From Brachynemurus nebulosus (lineage: Eukaryota; Arthropoda; Insecta; Neuroptera; Myrmeleontidae): a DNA stretch of 64,000 nt. Every line of letters begins with the position of its first letter. The stretch's first letter is position 1. The stretch covers positions 6,018,172 to 6,082,171 of the forward strand of contig JAPWDM010000001.1 in assembly GCA_035578155.1 (NCBI GenBank). The letters are read 5' to 3'. Under the pieces are notes generated by a model. The model searched no databases. It had not been told where the DNA came from and was given only the letters and a program-made list of their open reading frames with translations. Of the stretch, positions 43,398 to 56,097 are shown piece by piece. Both the position numbers and the translations under genes were made by a program.

Positions 43398-43630
43398 ACG
43401 ATTTTAAATATAGTCTATTTCACTTAAATTTAAACATTAGTCATCACTTACGAGTTTGAGTAATTCCCGTTTTCTTAGCTTTATCTCTTTCATTGTTTCA
43501 AATGCGTAAATTTTAAATTTGCAGTTTGTTTTTAGAAAAGAATAGAAGATTGATTTGTTTCGAATATAAGAATTATTTAATTTTTTAACGAAAACTCATG
43601 ATCAATTGTATTTGAAAAGGGGTATAGTTA
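43398..43630. mobile_element. Second copy of the miniature element nested at 7004-7209
   Basis: Read on the minus strand this aligns with 7004-7209 through GATCATGAGTTTTCGTTAAA, the AGAAAGGA-poor centre and a GTGAAAT end. It is more diverged and slightly longer. TATA lies next to both ends. It confirms that the block in the hairpin-headed copy is an independent mobile unit. Confidence 0.6.
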
Positions 43631-44706
43631 AAAGTTTGTAAAGAAAAACAGATGTGACGAAAGGCCAATTATATTACAAACAAAAATGTATTTCAATTAT
43701 CAAAAAGAAAATTTTTTATTCATAATTGAGTAACTTTAGAGGAAAACTCTAACGGAAAATGCGAAAGTATCTGCATCAGTTATCATTATCGTAAAATTCT
43801 AAATGTCCACATGAAAGTCACCGCTATAAATTTTTTACCAAATTTATTCTTTTATTTCAGCAACACTTTGAAATACCAATTTACCTGCAACCCGACCTAA
43901 GCGAACTCAAGTTTCAGTAGACAAACAGGCATCGCATACTTACAAACACACAGACATCCATATCATCGTCACACGCTTAGACAAAAATTTTTTAAATAAA
44001 TAAACAACTATAGCATTGATAGCACACACATACAATCTCCATATTCATATACAACACTCATTAAAAGAGTTGTCCAAGTGCGTTTTATACACACATTAAG
44101 CAAGGTTTCTGACTTATTTGAATTTTTGTAGTTTCCGAATAAAATAGGTGGCATTATATTATTTTGTACGGTTTACTATGAAAATAAATAAATATATTCG
44201 ACAATCACAATGTTATTTCTGTTTGTGTTATTTAAGGGTCAATTAAGTGGTAATTTGATTCCTTACAAATCACATAGACTTTGAAATACAATATTTCTGA
44301 AACGAGATTTAAAGAATACAAGTTGTTAAAAGAACTTTAACTTTAAAAGATTTTTCTAATGATAAACTGCAAACAGTATACGTAGAATTATTTTTCAACA
44401 TTTCTCTTAATAATTTTGATTTGAATTTTTGGAAATGTTAACAAAGATCAGAATATACTTTAACGTAAAATTGACGGTTAGTTGAGATATCTATCTGTAG
44501 CATGTATTATATTTGCAAAATTTCGTGTTCCAAAGGCGTAGAATTTCTGAAAAATTACAACAGCTTCTAGAGTTCTTCGGAACCCTAAAAAAAGATTGAA
44601 ATATGTAATACATATGTATGTGTGTGAGTGTACTGTGTGTATGTCCATATACATATTGATATTATATTGTATTTGCACATAATATGTACACAAAACTTAT
44701 AGCCGG
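43631..44706. other. AT-rich spacer
   Basis: No gene or paired end recognised. The frame at 44478-44693 (minus) is rich in Tyr/His/Thr codons from CA/TA repeats and has no domain. Confidence 0.5.
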
Positions 44707-44793
44707 AGAGCCCACCGTATGCAAAACGTATGTATAAGATAGATGAACGATTTTTTGTAAGTACCGGTAAAGGGAGCTTTCTTTAGAATTACA

Positions 44794-45116
44794 AAATTTT
44801 GCCCGCATGATAAAAATATGACGTCAGTTCCGGTTATGGGTTTGTCATGTCATCAAATACATTGATAATATTTACACCAAAACGAAGGTTTCGAAGTCCA
44901 AAATAAAAAGATTGAGTGCTGCCAGGCCTTAGTAATTCGCAACAATGAGGCTGCTTTCACTTAAAAAGAAAACCTTTCAATGAAGGCAGCCATATTTTTA
45001 CGAATTTTTAAGATCTGGCAGCTTTCATTTTGGTGTAAATATCATCAATGTATTTGATGACGTAACAAAACCATAACCGGAAGTGACGTCATATTTTTAT
45101 CATGCGGGCAAAATTT
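44794..45116. mobile_element. Nested long-inverted-repeat element
   Basis: The left arm starts AAATTTTGCCCGCATGATAA and the right arm inverted is identical over that stretch; both continue through ATATGACGTCA, CCGGTTATGG and GATGATATTTACACC-like sequence for about 85 bp. TGACGTCA occurs in both arms. The centre is about 150 bp. There is no coding content. Confidence 0.75.
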
Positions 45117-45128
45117 AGGTCTGGAGTA

Positions 45129-45454
45129 GTACTACCTAGAGTCCCTATAATAAATAGAGTCGTGACATGTCATCCATTTTGTATCCAAAACAGAGCGGGA
45201 AGCTTCAAAATTAATTATCACATGTTTGAGTAAATATTTTTGAGTACATAATTATTGTTAATAAGTTATGAATTAATGAACAATTAAAAATTTTTAATTT
45301 AATTATTCTTTCTAAGTTAAACTAAATGGTTTTTGTTAACATTTAATTTATTTCCAATGTATTTTACGAAAACATTGGATACAAAATGCCGGAACCAATC
45401 AGCGTTCAGCACACATGTCACGACTCTATTTATTATAGGGACTCTAGTACTACC
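45129..45454. mobile_element. Nested hAT-type fold-back element with perfect 8-bp duplication
   Basis: The element occupies 45137-45446 (310 bp). It starts TAGAGTCCCTATAATAAATA and the right end inverted is identical for these bases, continuing GAGTCGTGACATGT. It is flanked by gtactacc at 45129-45136 and 45447-45454. TAGAG-type ends plus an 8-bp duplication fit hAT. Confidence 0.85.
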
Positions 45455-45505
45455 TACAAAAAATACATAGGTATCTTATCATAGGTTTTGCATACGGTGG
45501 GCTCT

Positions 45506-46428
45506 TGGACCATTAGTTATTTTTTAAAAAAGATATTTTCAAGTTATTTATTACTTGTCATGGATATTTATACATATAAGTATACTGTTCTGAAAATTTA
45601 TTATTTATTAAAAACACTAGTAACCTATTTATACATACTTGTCACATGGGTACGACTGATATTATCAATAATAAAACAGTACATTTTTCACTTCGAAAAT
45701 AACCATATTTTCAACAATAGAAGTACTGGTTTTTCTTTAAATCAAAGTATTAAAATTAAAAGTATTTGTATGTGCATGAATAATAAACCGATTGTATATT
45801 TTAGAAATGTTTTAAATTTAATTGTTGTGTCATAATTCGTAAAAAACTAAATTTTATAGTGAAAAAAATATTTTCATGTCACCAGTCCCATGATTAGAAA
45901 AGCGCCCTTAACCATTAAACCATCTTTATTCTGAGGGGTGTTTAGTTTTAATTTTGTTCTGAACTACGCCAATGTTAGAGGCAGCCCTGAATGTGTTAAA
46001 TGTGTCAAAGAATTGGATTAAAGTTGACAGTCAGTGATTACTAAAATCGATTGCAGGTGTTTGTTAAATTTCCAAATAATTTAATGAGATTTGACGAAAT
46101 CCATCTTTTTGAAATATGACGTAGATTGTTTCATTAAAAATCATGTTCAAATTTTTATGGACACTGCTGTATAGCTATTTTAAAAAGATTCCGTAAACAA
46201 GCAGGTAAAAATATTTTGTTGACAAAAAAATTTACGTTCCAAAAAGCAAAGGAAAAAAATGATAAGTAATCAGAGCCTGATTAAGTTTTTTTTTCTAGGG
46301 GCCATTTTTTAACACGTTTTTGACAATCGAAAATTTCTGAAATGAAACTTGATCGGTACAATTTAACTAGCAAAACTTAATTACTAAATTGAGACCTTTC
46401 TCCCCTATTTTTTCGGAGAGTTATATAT
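45506..46428. other. AT-rich spacer
   Basis: The 115-codon frame at 45488-45835 (+) starts inside the neighbouring element, is rich in Ile/Tyr/Lys and matches no family; I treat it as chance. No other feature is recognised. Confidence 0.5.
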
Positions 46429-46436
46429 TTTACACC

Positions 46437-46516
<80 letters not shown>
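46429..46516. repeat. ACAGGGTG-type end joined to a (TA)n microsatellite
   Basis: TTTTACACCCTGT ends at 46440 and (AT)n runs from 46441 to 46516. Read on the minus strand the end is ACAGGGTGTAAAATATATAA then CTCTC, which parallels the 42561 element (ACAGGGTGTAAAGTAAATAA then CTCTC). The other end was not found. Confidence 0.7.
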
Positions 46517-46520
<4 letters not shown>

Positions 46521-47673
46521 CAATTTTTGTTGAATACAGTATTTTGATCCTTTATTTACGTCTGATACTTAAACCATTCTTTGTTTCCCTCATTGACGTC
46601 TAGATGTCACTCTAGGTGTAATATCACTCATATTACACATCTGTTTGTATATCGGTTCCCAACTCCTAGTGTCATTAATATTTCTCTGTTTGGATATAGA
46701 TGTCGACATTTTGTAAAAGAAAAACATTAATAAATAAAAATTTTTGGGTTGTACGTTTTTAAAAACATATTCATTGGATTAAAAAACTTTCTTTCATGCT
46801 TATTAAGAAAAAAAATGGGTGTTTAATTTATTTGTCAATTTTTATAAGCTAGTTTAATTACACACCTAAAATTAGTGTTCCGGTATAGGGGCTTTTACGT
46901 TAAATAAAAAAATTAAAAAGGTTGCGGAGAAACAATATATAATAATGATCTTTTATATATATAAACTCGTCTCTTGATAAATCAATCATCATTTTTATTC
47001 CCAATTTACATTCGGAAACAATTAATTAATCCTTTGAGACTCACCCTAAAATGTATTGTAGGTAAGAATAGGTAAAGTACGACCAGAATTAAATGAAATT
47101 ACTTTTCAAGAAGGAATAGTTACATTTACTTATTTATGTAGTTACTAAGAGAAAAATACCCTGACAGGCGAAAATAATGCCAATTTCGGGAATTTTTTAA
47201 CAAGAAAAAAATTGGTCTATATTTTTAAGACCATAAGCCATTTTATTTACTGTGACCTTAAAGTGTTACAACATATTTTTCAATATTTATAAAAATGGCA
47301 GTTACAGAAGCCTTTCATTGGGGCGTCTCACTCCACAAGTTTTAGGCGCCGTAAGAATCAAAAAAAAATTTTAATTTTTTTCTATGTAATCAGCATAATA
47401 TGTAGAATATTGGTGAAACAGAAAATTAAAAAAAAAACTCAAGAATTTTTCTTGCAAGAGGACAGGCCTTTATATAGGAGGAATAGAAATACCTACTTCT
47501 AAAACTATTGGTATGAATATCTTGAGAGGTCTTACGGTGTGAAAAATAATCATGCTATTGAAATATGAAGATGGTTACATTGGATTCGCTTGGCGAACAT
47601 AATCAAGCACTATTTGATTGGCGTTGCTCACCGAACGAATCTAACTGAATAATTGATTTTGTGTAGAATTTCG

Positions 47674-47675
<2 letters not shown>
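46517..47675. other. AT-rich spacer
   Basis: No gene or repeat recognised. Confidence 0.5.

Positions 47676-47744
<69 letters not shown>
47676..47744. repeat. (TA)n microsatellite
   Basis: About 69 bp of pure alternating AT with no recognisable element end beside it. It creates a Tyr-Ile repeat frame on the minus strand (47641-47919) that is not a gene. Confidence 0.95.
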
Positions 47745-47748
<4 letters not shown>

Positions 47749-48607
47749 AAAAGAAATTTGGCCCATAATTCGGATAATTTTACGCGGACGAAACTTATAT
47801 TCAAATATATTAGTGGATTTATACCTTTTTATGTTCCGAACTACCTTCGTGTAAGTTCGGAACATTATAAGATTGGTGAGTAACCGAAAATTTGAGAGAA
47901 GTGGTAAATCAGAGAACAAATGGTAAATAATAATAGAGTTTTACATTCATATATTGAATATACGCAAGAGGACTATGTATTGTATGTATTTCATGTACCT
48001 GTGAATTCTATGGTTTGGTGGCCAATGCACAATCAAGTTTACTTGATTGTACACAAAATTGCAATAAAAAAAAAAATTTCTCTTTCTATTTCTATTTTAT
48101 AGAAGCGTGTATATATTTATCTCTTTCTTTCGCTGTTTTTTCTTAAAATTATTAATAATGGAACAGATTCTAAAAATTGTTATCTTTGTCTAATAACTTA
48201 TTTTAATACACAGAGAGCCATCTTTACGTATTTGTGATAATTACATACTTGCCGACCAGTCCACATAATTCATAGAAAAAATTATATACATATAGAATCC
48301 TATCAAAAATAGGGCCATATTGCTCATCATTGTATTTCTCCCCAACTGTAAGATGGCTCTCAGTGTCCGTTTTTTCGCTTATTTTATACCTATTCGTTTC
48401 GTCATAGTTCGTCCGTTTCCGTTCGTCGTCAAGTGTTACAAGTGTTAAAATATACTAATTACATATATATTGGGATAATACCAGTTTTAATATTTTTTTC
48501 TGATTATTATTAATTGTAATTTTCTTTTAAAACATGTTTTTGTTGTAAAAAAACTGAATAATATTTGGGAAATTCCAGTATTTGGATAAGGGTTAATATA
48601 AAATATA
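47745..48607. other. AT-rich spacer
   Basis: No recognisable feature. The frame at 47920-48102 (+) has no motif. Confidence 0.5.
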
Positions 48608-49207
48608 TAAGGTAACTGCGGGTAATAAGGCCTAGCTAAGGGAGATTTTAAATAAAATGAAAAATACTGCAGATAATCAACTTTTTTATTAATAAATAAA
48701 CTCCAAAAGTGTCAATCAACCAACAAAAAAATATAAATTAGGAATTAAAATATTGGATTAGAAAATATGTAACATTTTTGAAAACTCTGTTCTTAAGCTT
48801 ATGTGTAATTTTGATAGCCCTTATTTGCCGCCGATACCCAAGTAAATAAAAAAAAAAATTAATTATTTTGACAGATGTAAAATTATTTAATGCACTGAAT
48901 TAACAAAAAGAAGAACTGAAGAACAAAATTAGGTGAACAGAAAAATAATTAGCAGCATTAATATTATAATTACTTGAGATAATTTTCGTTGATATTTTAT
49001 TATTCGAGCTCGAAAATCTCACTTTATGATATATAGCTCGTTACTGGAGACAATACGCGGGATGGCGGCAAGTGGAACATATGTTGCAACTTATTGGTGT
49101 CTGAGGCTTGCATGCGTCAAACATTGGTACGCCTGTACGAATGTTTGAACGAGTTATGAATTTTAGGCCTTATTACCCGACAGGCCTTATTACCCGCAGT
49201 TACCTTA
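48608..49207. mobile_element. TA-flanked element with perfect 24-bp ends
   Basis: The element occupies 48610-49205 between TA dinucleotides. Its inverted repeats are identical: AGGTAACTGCGGGTAATAAG at each end, continuing GCCT. The word AGGCCTTATTACCCG recurs just inside the right end. The interior is AT-rich and non-coding. End style and TA duplication suggest a pogo/Tc1-type miniature element. Confidence 0.85.
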
Positions 49208-49657
49208 ACTGAGGTTACAGTTATATAGGTTTCTTTACAAGTGCATTATATAAATAATTCAATATATGTAATTCAAATTTTTTTCTTTTTTGTGAAAAGG
49301 TTGTATTTTATTTAGATACAAAAAAAAAAAAAAAATTAAAATTTTTTCAAAATTTTCTGTTTTATGAGAGAGCATGTAAAAATATGTATATCTCTTTTGA
49401 AATAGAGTGTACAATATACATACAAATATAAAGTATCTAGGACCATAAAACAAACCTTTTTCAAAAAAAAAAAGATTATTTTCAAAAAAGGTCGGAAATA
49501 GCAATAAACTTTACATTCCCCCATTTTGAAGTCAGTTCACCCAATATTTTTCCTAATAAATAAATCTTATTCCTAAAGTATAACCTATTTTTTGATTTCA
49601 GAACGATCGTGTTCGTATGTGTCACATCGTGAACGTATGTGTCCGGACTGTTATATT
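49208..49657. other. AT-rich spacer
   Basis: No recognisable feature; several A-rich runs. Confidence 0.5.
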
Positions 49658-50567
49658 TTAACCCTAGAATCATACGTTGGTCTACGAGAAACGTTAATCA
49701 TACATCGACATCGTTTTGACGGATGGACTTTTTACGGAGAGTTTTAGAGTTTATTTGCAAAAAACATTTTTTTTGACATAACAATACTACAAAAGGGAAC
49801 AAAATATTTAAAAAAATTGGATTTGGAAAAATTTCTTAATGTAAATATTTATTAATTTTTTTAATCTTTTTATCAAAGCATATTTTCATTATAAAAATTA
49901 AAAAATAGATAAATACATCAATTGTAATAATTAATTTATGAACTATTATGAGTCAGTGGACATGTGTGACTTTACAGAATGTGAAATTTCTCAGTCATAA
50001 ATATTCCTATAGATATGTAGTTATTTCCCCATTAGGCACATTTGTAAATTTTCTAAAATTTGTTAGTAATTTTTCGAATAAGATCTCAAAAAATAATAAA
50101 AATTAAAATATTTTCCACAAAATAAATTGTTAATCTTTTATTAAGTCATTCGAAATACATTCTGTAGTTTTCGATTCAATATATTAAAACTTCAGTATTA
50201 TGTCGTCTCTATAAGTCAAACAGCTGTAATCATCTTTCACATTATCATAATCATTGAATAAATTAATTATAACATCCATATCTTTAATAAGTTTTAAAAA
50301 AATTAAGAAAACTTTTATACGTAGTGTACAAAATCTTCAAAAAAAGCATACGTTAATCATACATCGACGTCCTTTTGACGGACACTATTTCAATACAAAC
50401 AGAACGACAATGACTATAAACAAAATAAATATATGTGGTGTGTTATAATAACAAATAAGTTAGATAACAGAAATCTTACAGCAAACAAGTAACAACAAGT
50501 CGTAGTATTGGAGCAGGTAGAGAAGTTCGTACGTCGTTTTGACGTGTACGTATGATTCTAGGGTTAA
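49658..50567. mobile_element. piggyBac-type non-autonomous element with CCCTAGAA ends
   Basis: The element occupies 49662-50563 (902 bp) between TTAA at 49658-49661 and 50564-50567. Ends are identical for at least 16 bp: CCCTAGAATCATACGT (last base by inverted right end). CCCTAGAA is the start typical of classical piggyBac elements. A subterminal phrase CGTTAATCATACATCGAC near 49691 recurs internally at 50350. No transposase is present. Confidence 0.85.
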
Positions 50568-51239
50568 GAAGTTTTAGTTATGACCACTGATTGTGAGGAA
50601 CATTACTTAGTGCGTGTCAAACACGCACTTGACGAATTTTTTTTTAATGACAATGTTTGAATTTTTAAGAATAGTACCAGAGGCTTAATGACTTTAGTTT
50701 GTTCCCACATAACAAGTTTATTGTCACTAATAAGATCGTCTCAAAATGGCATCCCAATTAAATCTGGCCCTACTATACATATAAATACATACTATATCTA
50801 TCTATTTACAAATGTGAATTTAATTTGAATTCCTTTGATGTTCATTATCCTTAAACACCAACCTGTTTAAAAGCAATATCTGTGTATTAAATTTAGAGGC
50901 GTGTTAATTGTTAATATTCACTCACAATAAAACAATTTTGAATTATTAATTAAACCCATAAATAAATATGAAAATTTAAAAATTTAATTTCATATAAATT
51001 CTTAAAAACAATTATAATAGCTAGTGTAATTATACGGCTGTACCATTATTTTTATTAGTTAGTGATTAGTCTATTAATTAGTTCTCATCTTTTACAAATA
51101 CAATTTAAACATGTTTATTAGCAACATCCTAAAAAAAAATTATAAGCAAAGACGAGTTTTAATAGGCGATAAAAACGGCAAAAATGAAAAACATACATAC
51201 ATACATATTTATAAGTAACTTAATATTTTACTATAATAA
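50568..51239. other. AT-rich DNA with a dispersed hairpin
   Basis: Apart from the hairpin at 50603-50634, nothing is recognised. Confidence 0.5.
50603..50634. repeat. Hairpin AGTGCGTGT/ACACGCACT, dispersed copy 2
   Basis: AGTGCGTGT, three bases and ACACGCACT form a perfect stem. It is the inverted counterpart of 32720-32757 with the same flanking CATTACTT/TGACGA words. Confidence 0.7.
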
Positions 51240-51560
51240 TTAGAACAGGTGCGTCGCAACTCGCACCGTGTTGAAACATTTTTAACTTCCCATAGGAAGC
51301 TATTGTAATGGCTCCGATTTTACGAATCGATAATTTGACATATCTCCACGTTTCAAGGTCACCAGAATCCGAATCCATCGTTTTTAGCGTGATGTCTGTG
51401 TGTGCGTTCGTTAGTTCGTTCGTTCGTTCGTTCGTGAATTTTTTTTCGTCTCGCATGTCTTCGAAATGATGATATCAACTCCGGACTGCGTAATCAAAAA
51501 ATGAAGACCGGATAAAGTTTTCAGCAAATTCGGATTAGCGGTTTGTTTTTTGTGGTAAAA
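51240..51560. repeat. Dispersed-repeat tail with (TTCG)n
   Basis: A GC-richer segment with CTTCCCATAGGAAGCTATTG and GGCTCCGATTTTACG leads to a (TTCG)n run at about 51416-51434, preceded by GTCTGTGTGTGCG. The design (conserved block, then a short tandem tail) resembles the segment at 17225-17450. I could not define ends, and the class is unknown. Confidence 0.4.
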
Positions 51561-52672
51561 AAACGGAATTAACTTGATTAAGATAACATAGATTATATGG
51601 ATTTTTTACCATAACATTATTATATAATGGCCTAAGAACCTTCCTTCCTTCCTTGATGTTAAAAACGCCAGTATTTTATTACAAAATTTAAAAAAAAAAA
51701 AAAAAAAAAAATAACGAAATAAGAAACTTGAAAAAATTTGTTTTTTGTCAAAATATATTTTGTCTCGAACATTTTGAGAACAAATGATATTATAATTTGT
51801 TTGATAAGGGTGGAGCCCCTACCCTTAGGTACAGAAAGCGAAGCCCCCGGTATGGTGCAAGGAGCAAAGAGTCGCCTGAAATGAAAAAAGAATTATTTAT
51901 GTACAGTAGTCCTCTAGTCTTTGAGGACACCCAATGGGAAGTTGACAGTGTGGGTAGACCTCTCCCCCAAATTGTTTTTTCAGTTGTTCGAAAAAGGAAA
52001 ACACAAAGAATCCGAAGTTTACAAACTTGATTTTATAATATATTGACAATTTTATAAGCTTTAATTTAAAAATGAACCACTTTTCCTGTATAATTGACAA
52101 AAAAAGGAATTTTCGTACTAAATACCGACTTGGTAACATGTGCTTTGAGCTAGTTTAAAGCAAAAATTATTTGAGCTACAATTAAATTTATTAAATAGTA
52201 AAATTTATCTGTTAAGAATATATTTGATAAGCTATACAAGAAAACAGCAAAAAGAATAATTCTGTTGAGCAACAAAAAGAATTGTATACTGATTGATCTA
52301 ATTTTTGTTGTCACTTTTTGCTGCAAAATTTGCCTTTTTTGTGGACTGAGTCTACTCAATTAAATTTTAATTTTGTTATAAAATTTATAAAGAAAGTATT
52401 AGAAAATATAAAGAATATTATTATCTATGGTCGGTACCAAATGTTCTGACCATTCCATTCTTCTTTTATAAGTGTAATTTGTTTACAATCGTTTTTAATA
52501 TTTGATTTTAAGTATCAACAATTTAAAGAAAAACAATAAACAAAAATGTATAGTACAGTATTTCGTAATATTAAAAACGGTTGTAGGCAAAATAAATTTA
52601 TAAAAGAAAAATGGAATGGTCTCTACAATTGGTCTCGACTATATATATTATGTATGCCTCAGAATGCAATAT
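51561..52672. other. AT-rich spacer
   Basis: A poly(A) run lies at about 51689-51711. The frames at 51797-52139 have no recognised domain. Nothing else is seen. Confidence 0.5.
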
Positions 52673-54368
52673 ATGTTATTCAGGGTCGGATCATCGCATA
52701 GACAATTGAGATAAATTGCGAGGGCCCGGTTTTTTTGAAAGGTTCAGTAAAAGTGTCTACTCTGAATATTTGAATCAATATTTGAGATTTGTTTTAGTTT
52801 TCCGCTTTATTTAATTTTGTTTTATTTGTCGTAGTTTTATATATTTTGTGTGCTCTATATTATGTTGTAGGAGTGGGAGGCGCCCGGTAAAAAGAAAACG
52901 TCTAGAGCCCCAAAGTGGGTTGATTCGCCCTGTCGACACTTTTTTTAAGCATTAGAGAAATATTTAAAACTAATTCTTGTAGCCAGGAATCAGTTCCGCC
53001 ACTAATTGGAATAATATTTGGTGGTGTAATATGAAATGTCGATTTCCGACCACTCGGTCGAGACTATAATTCGGACAAATATTGATATGTTTATAAGCAT
53101 TAGGGAAATTTCGAAAAGTAATTCTTTAACACTTCGTATACCGATCTTGAATAATATACAGATGACTACTTTGACACAAGTTTTTTTTATTTTTTTGTAA
53201 CAAGAGTCACGTAAATCATCTACTTGGGCGTCTCTAAAATCGCTTTTTATAGTAATTTTATTTGCCATTTAACAGATTTCATAAAAATATGACAAACCTT
53301 TAAATTCTAACGGCCGGTTTTACAAACGGATTTTAAGCTTAAGGGTCATTACACGCCACTTCATCCAGGTCATGTCACCCATGACCTCAGATTTAGTTGA
53401 AATTTTTTTTATTTGTTTATTTACCATCCTAATCATCTGTACAAAATTTAAAAAAAAATTATCTCTATTAGTTTTCAAGTTATGAATTTTTGAAATTCAG
53501 CAAAATAGGGTTAAAATGGTGTTTCGGCAGCTAGCACTTTCGATAATGTTATTGTATTAAAAAATCCATAACTTCCGTAATATTTAACATAAAGTAATAA
53601 TTTTTTCATCAAAATGTTCAAAAAAGTCAGGAGATTACAGGAAAAATAAATTTGGGTAATTATCACTTCATGTTTCTATGTAATGCTTTGTTAGACTTTA
53701 ATTTTGAGATATTTTTCAATCAATAAACAAAAAAATCTTTAAAAGCGATTATTGACCAAAGGCATAGCAGTAATCGTAGTAATTATTTTTTTTAAATTTA
53801 CTCTAAAAATATAAACTAAAATAATCTGGAAAAAATTAATGGTTTTCTACCCGCTAATATTTTTTAGACACGTCCGACGTCTGGAAGCTCAAAAAACAAG
53901 CTTTTTGGAATAATTTCCCAAAATTCAAAATTTTTGTTTACACCATGACAAAGAGCGGAAAAAATCATACAAAATCAGTTTCTGAACGATTGTTTTATGT
54001 AAATTGGTTTCCGAGAAAAACTAACTTTTATAAACTATTCTTTAACTTTGAATAGGTTTCCTGCAGCTAGGAATCATTTTCGTCATTAATTGTAATAACA
54101 TTAAGTAGTGTAGTATGGAAATGTCGTTTTCCGACCACTTGGTCGAGAATGTAATTTTTTTGAAGGGTCGAGTCACACTGTCTATTTTGAATATTTGAAT
54201 CAGTATTTGAGATTTGTTTTAATTTTCCACATTATGTATCAGAATTTTGTTTTAATTATATTATTCTATATTTTTTGTGTGCTCTATATTTTGTGGGGAC
54301 GGGAGGCGGCTTAATATGAAGAAAATGTCTAGGGTTCCAAGGTGGGTTAATCCGTCCCTGGTGTTATT
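52673..54368. mobile_element. hAT-type composite element with internal end duplication
   Basis: The element occupies 52681-54360 (1680 bp). Left end CAGGGTCGGATCA and right end inverted CAGGGACGGATTA match at 11 of 13. Flanks atgttatt (52673-52680) and gtgttatt (54361-54368) form an 8-bp duplication with one mismatch. Inside, a block of about 200 bp (52735-52932) ending in GTTGATTCGCCCTG is repeated at 54155-54360, so a second right-end-like sequence lies within. Two units of the 166-bp satellite-like repeat are also inside (52983-53125, 54062-54155). It is non-coding. Confidence 0.75.
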
Positions 54369-54687
54369 CACACATTACATACAAAAGACATTTATTAGGC
54401 AAACACAAGTGTTTGTGACTCGCTTGACAACTATGTGAAGTATGCAAATGTACAATGGTAATAGATAAATATTTATGTAGAGAATAATATTTCGAAAAGT
54501 TGATTTATCGGTATTTTCGAAAACCACCTATTTATGCACGCTTGTCTGATTATATGTTTTATTAGATAAGTTATAAATTTTACAATTTCATAAAGGCTTC
54601 CTTTAAAAATTAATGTTGAACGGTTAAAATTGTCCCGGAATTTGTTTACATAATCTTATTCTACATATTATACTTTTGTATTTATAG
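54369..54687. other. AT-rich spacer
   Basis: No recognisable feature. Confidence 0.5.
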
Positions 54688-56097
54688 TAGGGGAGAGGTG
54701 TGTCAGTAGTACCAAAAAATATACAGGTTAGTAACTTTGTATTCATTAATCACAAAAAATAAAATTTTTAGTACAAGGTATGGACATTTTTTAGGTTTTA
54801 AATGACCCTTTCAAAAATATTCTGTGTTGGCCTATAATTAAAATATCTACACTTTTGTGGACTAAAGTGTTATGTTACAATCGCTATCATCAGAGGATCA
54901 GTTGTTACAGTGCTTAAATTCATTTGTAACACTCATTAATGAGTTTCATTCACATATTAATTAATATAATTAATTCAGCCTTTGTAATACTTCCTGACAT
55001 ATTGGGTGAGTAAGGTACCTAACAAATATCACAGCCACTGGCAACATGACTGATTTTTTCTCCTATACAAAATCGGAGACAGTTCCTCCACTAGTTTATC
55101 ATTTTCCTTTATACAACATGTTTTTATTCTAAAAATAGCGTAAATTACATTAGATATTGATCCAATATAAACGAATAACCATGGACATAGATAACGGATA
55201 GAAAACTGAATTTGTTACAATTGTTCCACTTCTGTTTAATCTTGCAAAAAAGTTTGTAAAACATTAACTATGATTAAAAAAGCGAAACTACCTACTTGAT
55301 AATGTTATTTAATTGCTTATGTTTCTACACGAAGAGAAAAATCATATAATTTTTGTAGATAAAATTTCAGAAAAATTACCATGCTCTCTTATAATGTGTG
55401 CGCGATCGACGACCAAAGTAAAAAATATTTTACGATCATGTAAATATTTTTGTGCTAGCATGGTAAAATTTAATGTGCTAACACAACTTCTATCACACTC
55501 TTATGCATATATGTTATAGTTTAATTCTTGTTGTCGTACTCTTTCATTTACCCATCAGACCCGCAACCTTCTGTTGGTTGGACTGAGGAACAATATACGT
55601 ATTCAAACTTGCTTCGAAAAACTTCGAAGATGCCCGATCTTTTCCGACCTTCGATTCTTTATGATGCATACAAAAATGATTGGCAACAATATATCCTTTA
55701 AATTTTCTATGATTAATTATAATTTTTATATTTTTACCGTACAAAATTGAATATGTTCGCCTTTTACACGTCGATTGTAGTGCTGAGCACAGTAATTTTT
55801 CTATGAATTTTCTCTCTGTGTAATCAAATCACTTGTAATTGATGGGGTATTTATTGCAAAAATCAAAAAATTGTTAACACACTCAAAAAATCCGATTAGC
55901 TTACATAGACACATTTAGCATTGCTGACAGAAAACTGCTGAATTATTTTTACTGAAAATTTTATCGGTAAAGTAGAACTTCAGTAGACATCTTACGATAC
56001 GCAATACTTTTTAATTGGATTCATAGATAGATGTCTCGCAAATTTCAAAGTTACAATTGACCCACTGTTACTACTGACAGTGTCCAACTCTCTCCTA
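54688..56097. mobile_element. TA-flanked pogo/Tc1-type element with nested insertion
   Basis: The element occupies 54690-56095 between TA dinucleotides. Left GGGGAGAGGTGTGTCAGTAG and right inverted GGAGAGAGTTGGACACTGTC share the outer GGxGAGAG and the inner GTCAGTAGTA with a small offset. The right half of the element contains the separate CACGAAGAGAAAA-ended element at 55328-55820. A single related left end (GGGGAAAAGTGTGCCAATAG) lies at 62959. Confidence 0.65.
55326..55822. mobile_element. Nested TA-flanked element, family with CACGGAGAGAAAA ends, copy 2
   Basis: The element occupies 55328-55820. Its ends are CACGAAGAGAAAAATCATAT and, inverted, CACAGAGAGAAAATTCATAG. It matches 11634-12418 at both ends, including GCGCGATCGACGACCAAA and CACGTCGATTGTAGTGCTGA, but lacks much of the middle and has a private segment near 55560-55680. 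Confidence 0.75.

Larger units (their letters stand above)
44707..45505. mobile_element. Terminal-inverted-repeat element containing two further palindromic elements
   Basis: Ends of about 35 bp: left AGAGCCCACCGTATGCAAAA and right inverted identical over these 20 bases, then CSTATGxxTAAGATA. Subtracting the nested blocks at 44794-45116 and 45137-45446 leaves about 170 bp, so the original was a miniature element. No clear target duplication was found. Confidence 0.75.

Noticed and set aside
45488..45835. 115-codon open frame (+) with hydrophobic runs
   Set aside because: It begins inside a transposable element and has the Ile/Tyr/Leu/Lys bias expected of random AT-rich DNA, with no motif or supporting context.
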